From positions 4,339,658-4,403,657 of the forward strand of contig CM040742.1 of NCBI GenBank assembly GCA_022829145.1: 64,000 nucleotides of DNA, written 5' to 3'. Below, piece after piece: positions 62,601-64,000 of the stretch; the stretch's first letter is position 1; each line of letters begins with the position of its first letter. The notes under the pieces were generated by a model. It ran no database searches, was not told the origin of the DNA, and worked only from the letters and a program-made list of their open reading frames with translations. This DNA is from Albula goreensis (Eukaryota; Chordata; Actinopteri; Albuliformes; Albulidae). Position numbers and translations under genes: made by a program.

Positions 62601-63291
62601 TAAGACTATAGCCTTACCTCAAAAATTGAAAAAATTGGATTGCCACCGAAATTTCTCAGTTTTCCACTGAATATGATAGCAAACCATGTGCATTCACTGC
62701 CCGGGATACCAAGAGACATCAGAAATGTTTCTGAGGAGAGAAGATGGGAAAAGTGTAGTTCCCCAGAAATCAGAAAAAGCATAAGACTATAGCCTTACCT
62801 CAAAAATTGAATAAATTTGATTGCCACGAAAATTTCTCAGTTTTCCATTTTATATGATAGAAAACCATGTCCATTCACTGCACAGGGTATCAAGAGACAT
62901 CAGAAATGTTTCTGAGGAGAGAAAATGGGAAAAGTGTAGTTCCCCAGAAATCAGGAAAAAGCATAAGACTATAGCCTTACCTCAAAAATTGAAAAAATTG
63001 GATTGCCACCAAAATATCTCACTTTTCCATTTAATATGATAGAAGACCATGTCCAGTCACTGCCCAGGATACCAAGAGTCATCAGAAATGTTTCTTTGCA
63101 GAGAAAATGGGAAAAGTGTAGTTCTCCAGAAATCAGGAAAAAGCATAAGAATGTAGCCTTACCTCAAAAATTGAAAAAATTGGATTGCCACCAAAATTTC
63201 TCAGTTTTATGATAGAAAACCATGTCCACTCACTGCCCAGGAGACCTAGAGTCATCAGAAATGTTTCTGAGGAGAGAAGATGGGAAAAGTT

Positions 63292-64000
63292 TGTTAAAAT
63301 TATTGTCTGTCATTTTGTTTGGTGGATACCAAAAACTGTGTGTCCAGAATAACTGTAGATGCATTATACTGAGAAATGAACATCCCAGTGTTAATACATT
63401 AAAAACACTTTTCAAATACTTTTTTTCTTGAGCCAAATGAGGTCAGAAATTGATTGAGCCAGTTGATTATGCACACATAGTATACTTTCTTTAAATTCAA
63501 GAGAAATTGTGAATGAAGCCTCTCACAGGGAGGTTATCTAGGTCATTTTTTACAAGACTGTCAGTTTCTAGTTCTCTCAGCCCTATCCCTTGTTATTCAT
63601 CCCCATTTGTTATTATAGGTTCGTTGTACACTTATGTCTATAAAATATACTGCCTAGTTTTGTCATCGAAGTTTGTTGTTTCCCCATGAAACTCTGACCC
63701 AGAATGATATTGAAGGTATATTAGAATTCTTTGTTTCATATCATGAGTGATTTTGTACAAAGAATCCAAATCTTTTCGCAGCAACGAGCCTTCACAGAAT
63801 CTAAATCAAGTGGGTATTGTCTAAGTCCATCTGTATTAAAAATTCTTTAGTTTTCTTTTTTTTTTACATGTGAAGTGTTATTTGTTTTTTTCTTCAATTT
63901 CAAGAACAGGTTGGACAATGAACAAATTCACTTTGTGAACATGATACTTGCTGCTCTTTTGACCTCTCTCTCTTTCTCTCTCTATCGCTGTCTTGGATGT
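63292..64000. other. Array-flanking unique DNA, no gene recognised
   Basis: AT-rich sequence after the abrupt array end. A (TC)n-like tract begins near 63964. If the array is transcribed from the minus strand, its promoter and first exon would lie here or further right. I see no clear CpG-rich promoter within these 700 bp. Confidence 0.55.

Larger units (their letters stand above)
50279..63291. repeat. Tandem satellite array, about 71 units of about 181 bp
   Basis: Counting the landmark GATTGCCACCAAAATTTCTC gives about 71 copies from 50381 to 63186. Spacing is mostly 180-183 bp (extremes 171 and 193, plus one disturbed stretch). The consensus contains almost no CpG and is about 60% AT. The main variants are at one site: TTTCTTTGCAG versus TTTCTGAGGAG. 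Length varies mainly in the A-rich stretch after CCTTACCTC. The array starts in a decayed unit (about 50279) and stops in the middle of a unit after GGGAAAAGT; unique DNA lies on both sides. Unit length is in the range of many fish satellites. The repeated 70-codon plus-strand frames start at TTG, overlap from unit to unit and shift frame with unit length, so I do not call them genes. Confidence 0.97.
50279..63291 (-). other. Reiterated minus-strand splice cassettes (putative mini-exons) inside the array
   Basis: On the minus strand a typical unit reads as follows. A pyrimidine tract with acceptor (TTTTCTCTCCTCAG) is followed by about 113 nt beginning AAACATTTCTGATG and ending TTTTTGAG. Then comes donor GAG|GTAAGGCT and a 69-nt intron with a CTGAT branch-point-like motif 39 nt before the AG. 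The donor core CTTACCTC (plus-strand view) is intact in nearly all units; exceptions lie near 50335, 59591, 60250 and 62432. The acceptor AG is kept in both major classes (CCTCAG strong, GCAAAG weaker). One exon frame is open, M-T-L-G-T-L-G-S-E-W-T-W-F, but joining consensus exons meets TGA at once (GAG AAA CAT TTC TGA). A transcript would be non-coding or very short-coding. Use as splice sites is inferred. Confidence 0.4.

Noticed and set aside
51117-63212. Dozens of near-identical 70-residue plus-strand frames (M-P-P-K-F-L-S-F...) that look like a tandem gene family, with longer multi-unit frames (e.g. 56735-57484, 249 codons)
   Set aside because: They start at TTG rather than ATG, each overlaps the next, and unit length (180-183 bp) sets whether the frame continues. 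The long frames arise only where successive units happen to be 183 bp. No promoter, start context or domain supports coding.
50279-63291. Plus-strand splicing of the array using TTTCTTTGCAG as acceptor
   Set aside because: Only one class of unit has this acceptor, and no consistent GT donor follows at a fixed place on the plus strand. The minus-strand cassette is complete in nearly all units.
50279-63291. CRISPR array
   Set aside because: Units of about 181 bp are directly tandem with no unique spacers; the genomic context is vertebrate.

Overview
This window looks like a non-coding stretch of a ray-finned fish (teleost-like) nuclear genome. It is AT-rich and rich in di- and trinucleotide microsatellites. 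It carries several tRNA-derived SINEs with the tail modules typical of fish genomes (an 'AAGTCGCT..GGATAA.AGCGTCTGC' type tail and a 'TTGCTTCAGTA.ATA.CCAGCTGTA' type tail). No open reading frame encodes a protein I recognise, and there is no rRNA, intact tRNA gene, CRISPR array or transposase gene. The many 60-130 codon frames are mostly translated microsatellites, chance frames or readings of the satellite. The species cannot be fixed from sequence alone.

Layout. 1-15 kb is intergenic DNA with a SINE that has a perfect 15-bp target-site duplication (1540-1746), a second SINE head running into a purine tract (6955-7219), two short exon-like segments with good splice sites (7309-7385 and 11686-11777), and a close match to the REST/NRSF RE1 element (12687-12707) near two G-quadruplex-prone tracts. 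15-29 kb holds a foldback repeat with 41-bp arms, more minus-strand SINEs, a CpG-rich spot with a possible first coding exon (19319-19424) and a canonical heat-shock element (21670-21693). 29-34 kb holds two long GT-rich tracts, each followed by one copy of the same roughly 110-bp sequence (30291-30404 and 33768-33884, about 80% identical and ungapped over the first 89 bp). These look like a paralogous conserved non-coding element pair, or an old repeat. 34-50 kb is AT-rich intergenic DNA with further SINEs, a palindrome-ended element (45401-45966) and a perfect 15-bp hairpin (47956-47992).

The dominant feature is a 13-kb tandem array (about 50279-63291) of about 71 copies of a unit of about 181 bp, essentially free of CpG, with internal higher-order duplication and one scrambled segment. 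Read on the minus strand, nearly every unit contains a complete splice cassette: a pyrimidine tract plus AG acceptor, an exon of about 113 nt, a GAG|GTAAGG donor, and a 69-nt intron with a CTGAT branch-point-like motif. The array could therefore be a tandem series of about 70 near-identical mini-exons and mini-introns. The consensus exon does not keep a reading frame across junctions, so any transcript would probably be non-coding. This is the most interesting observation in the window. It is an inference from motifs and needs RNA data. Nothing suggests the parts of the window act together as one pathway.
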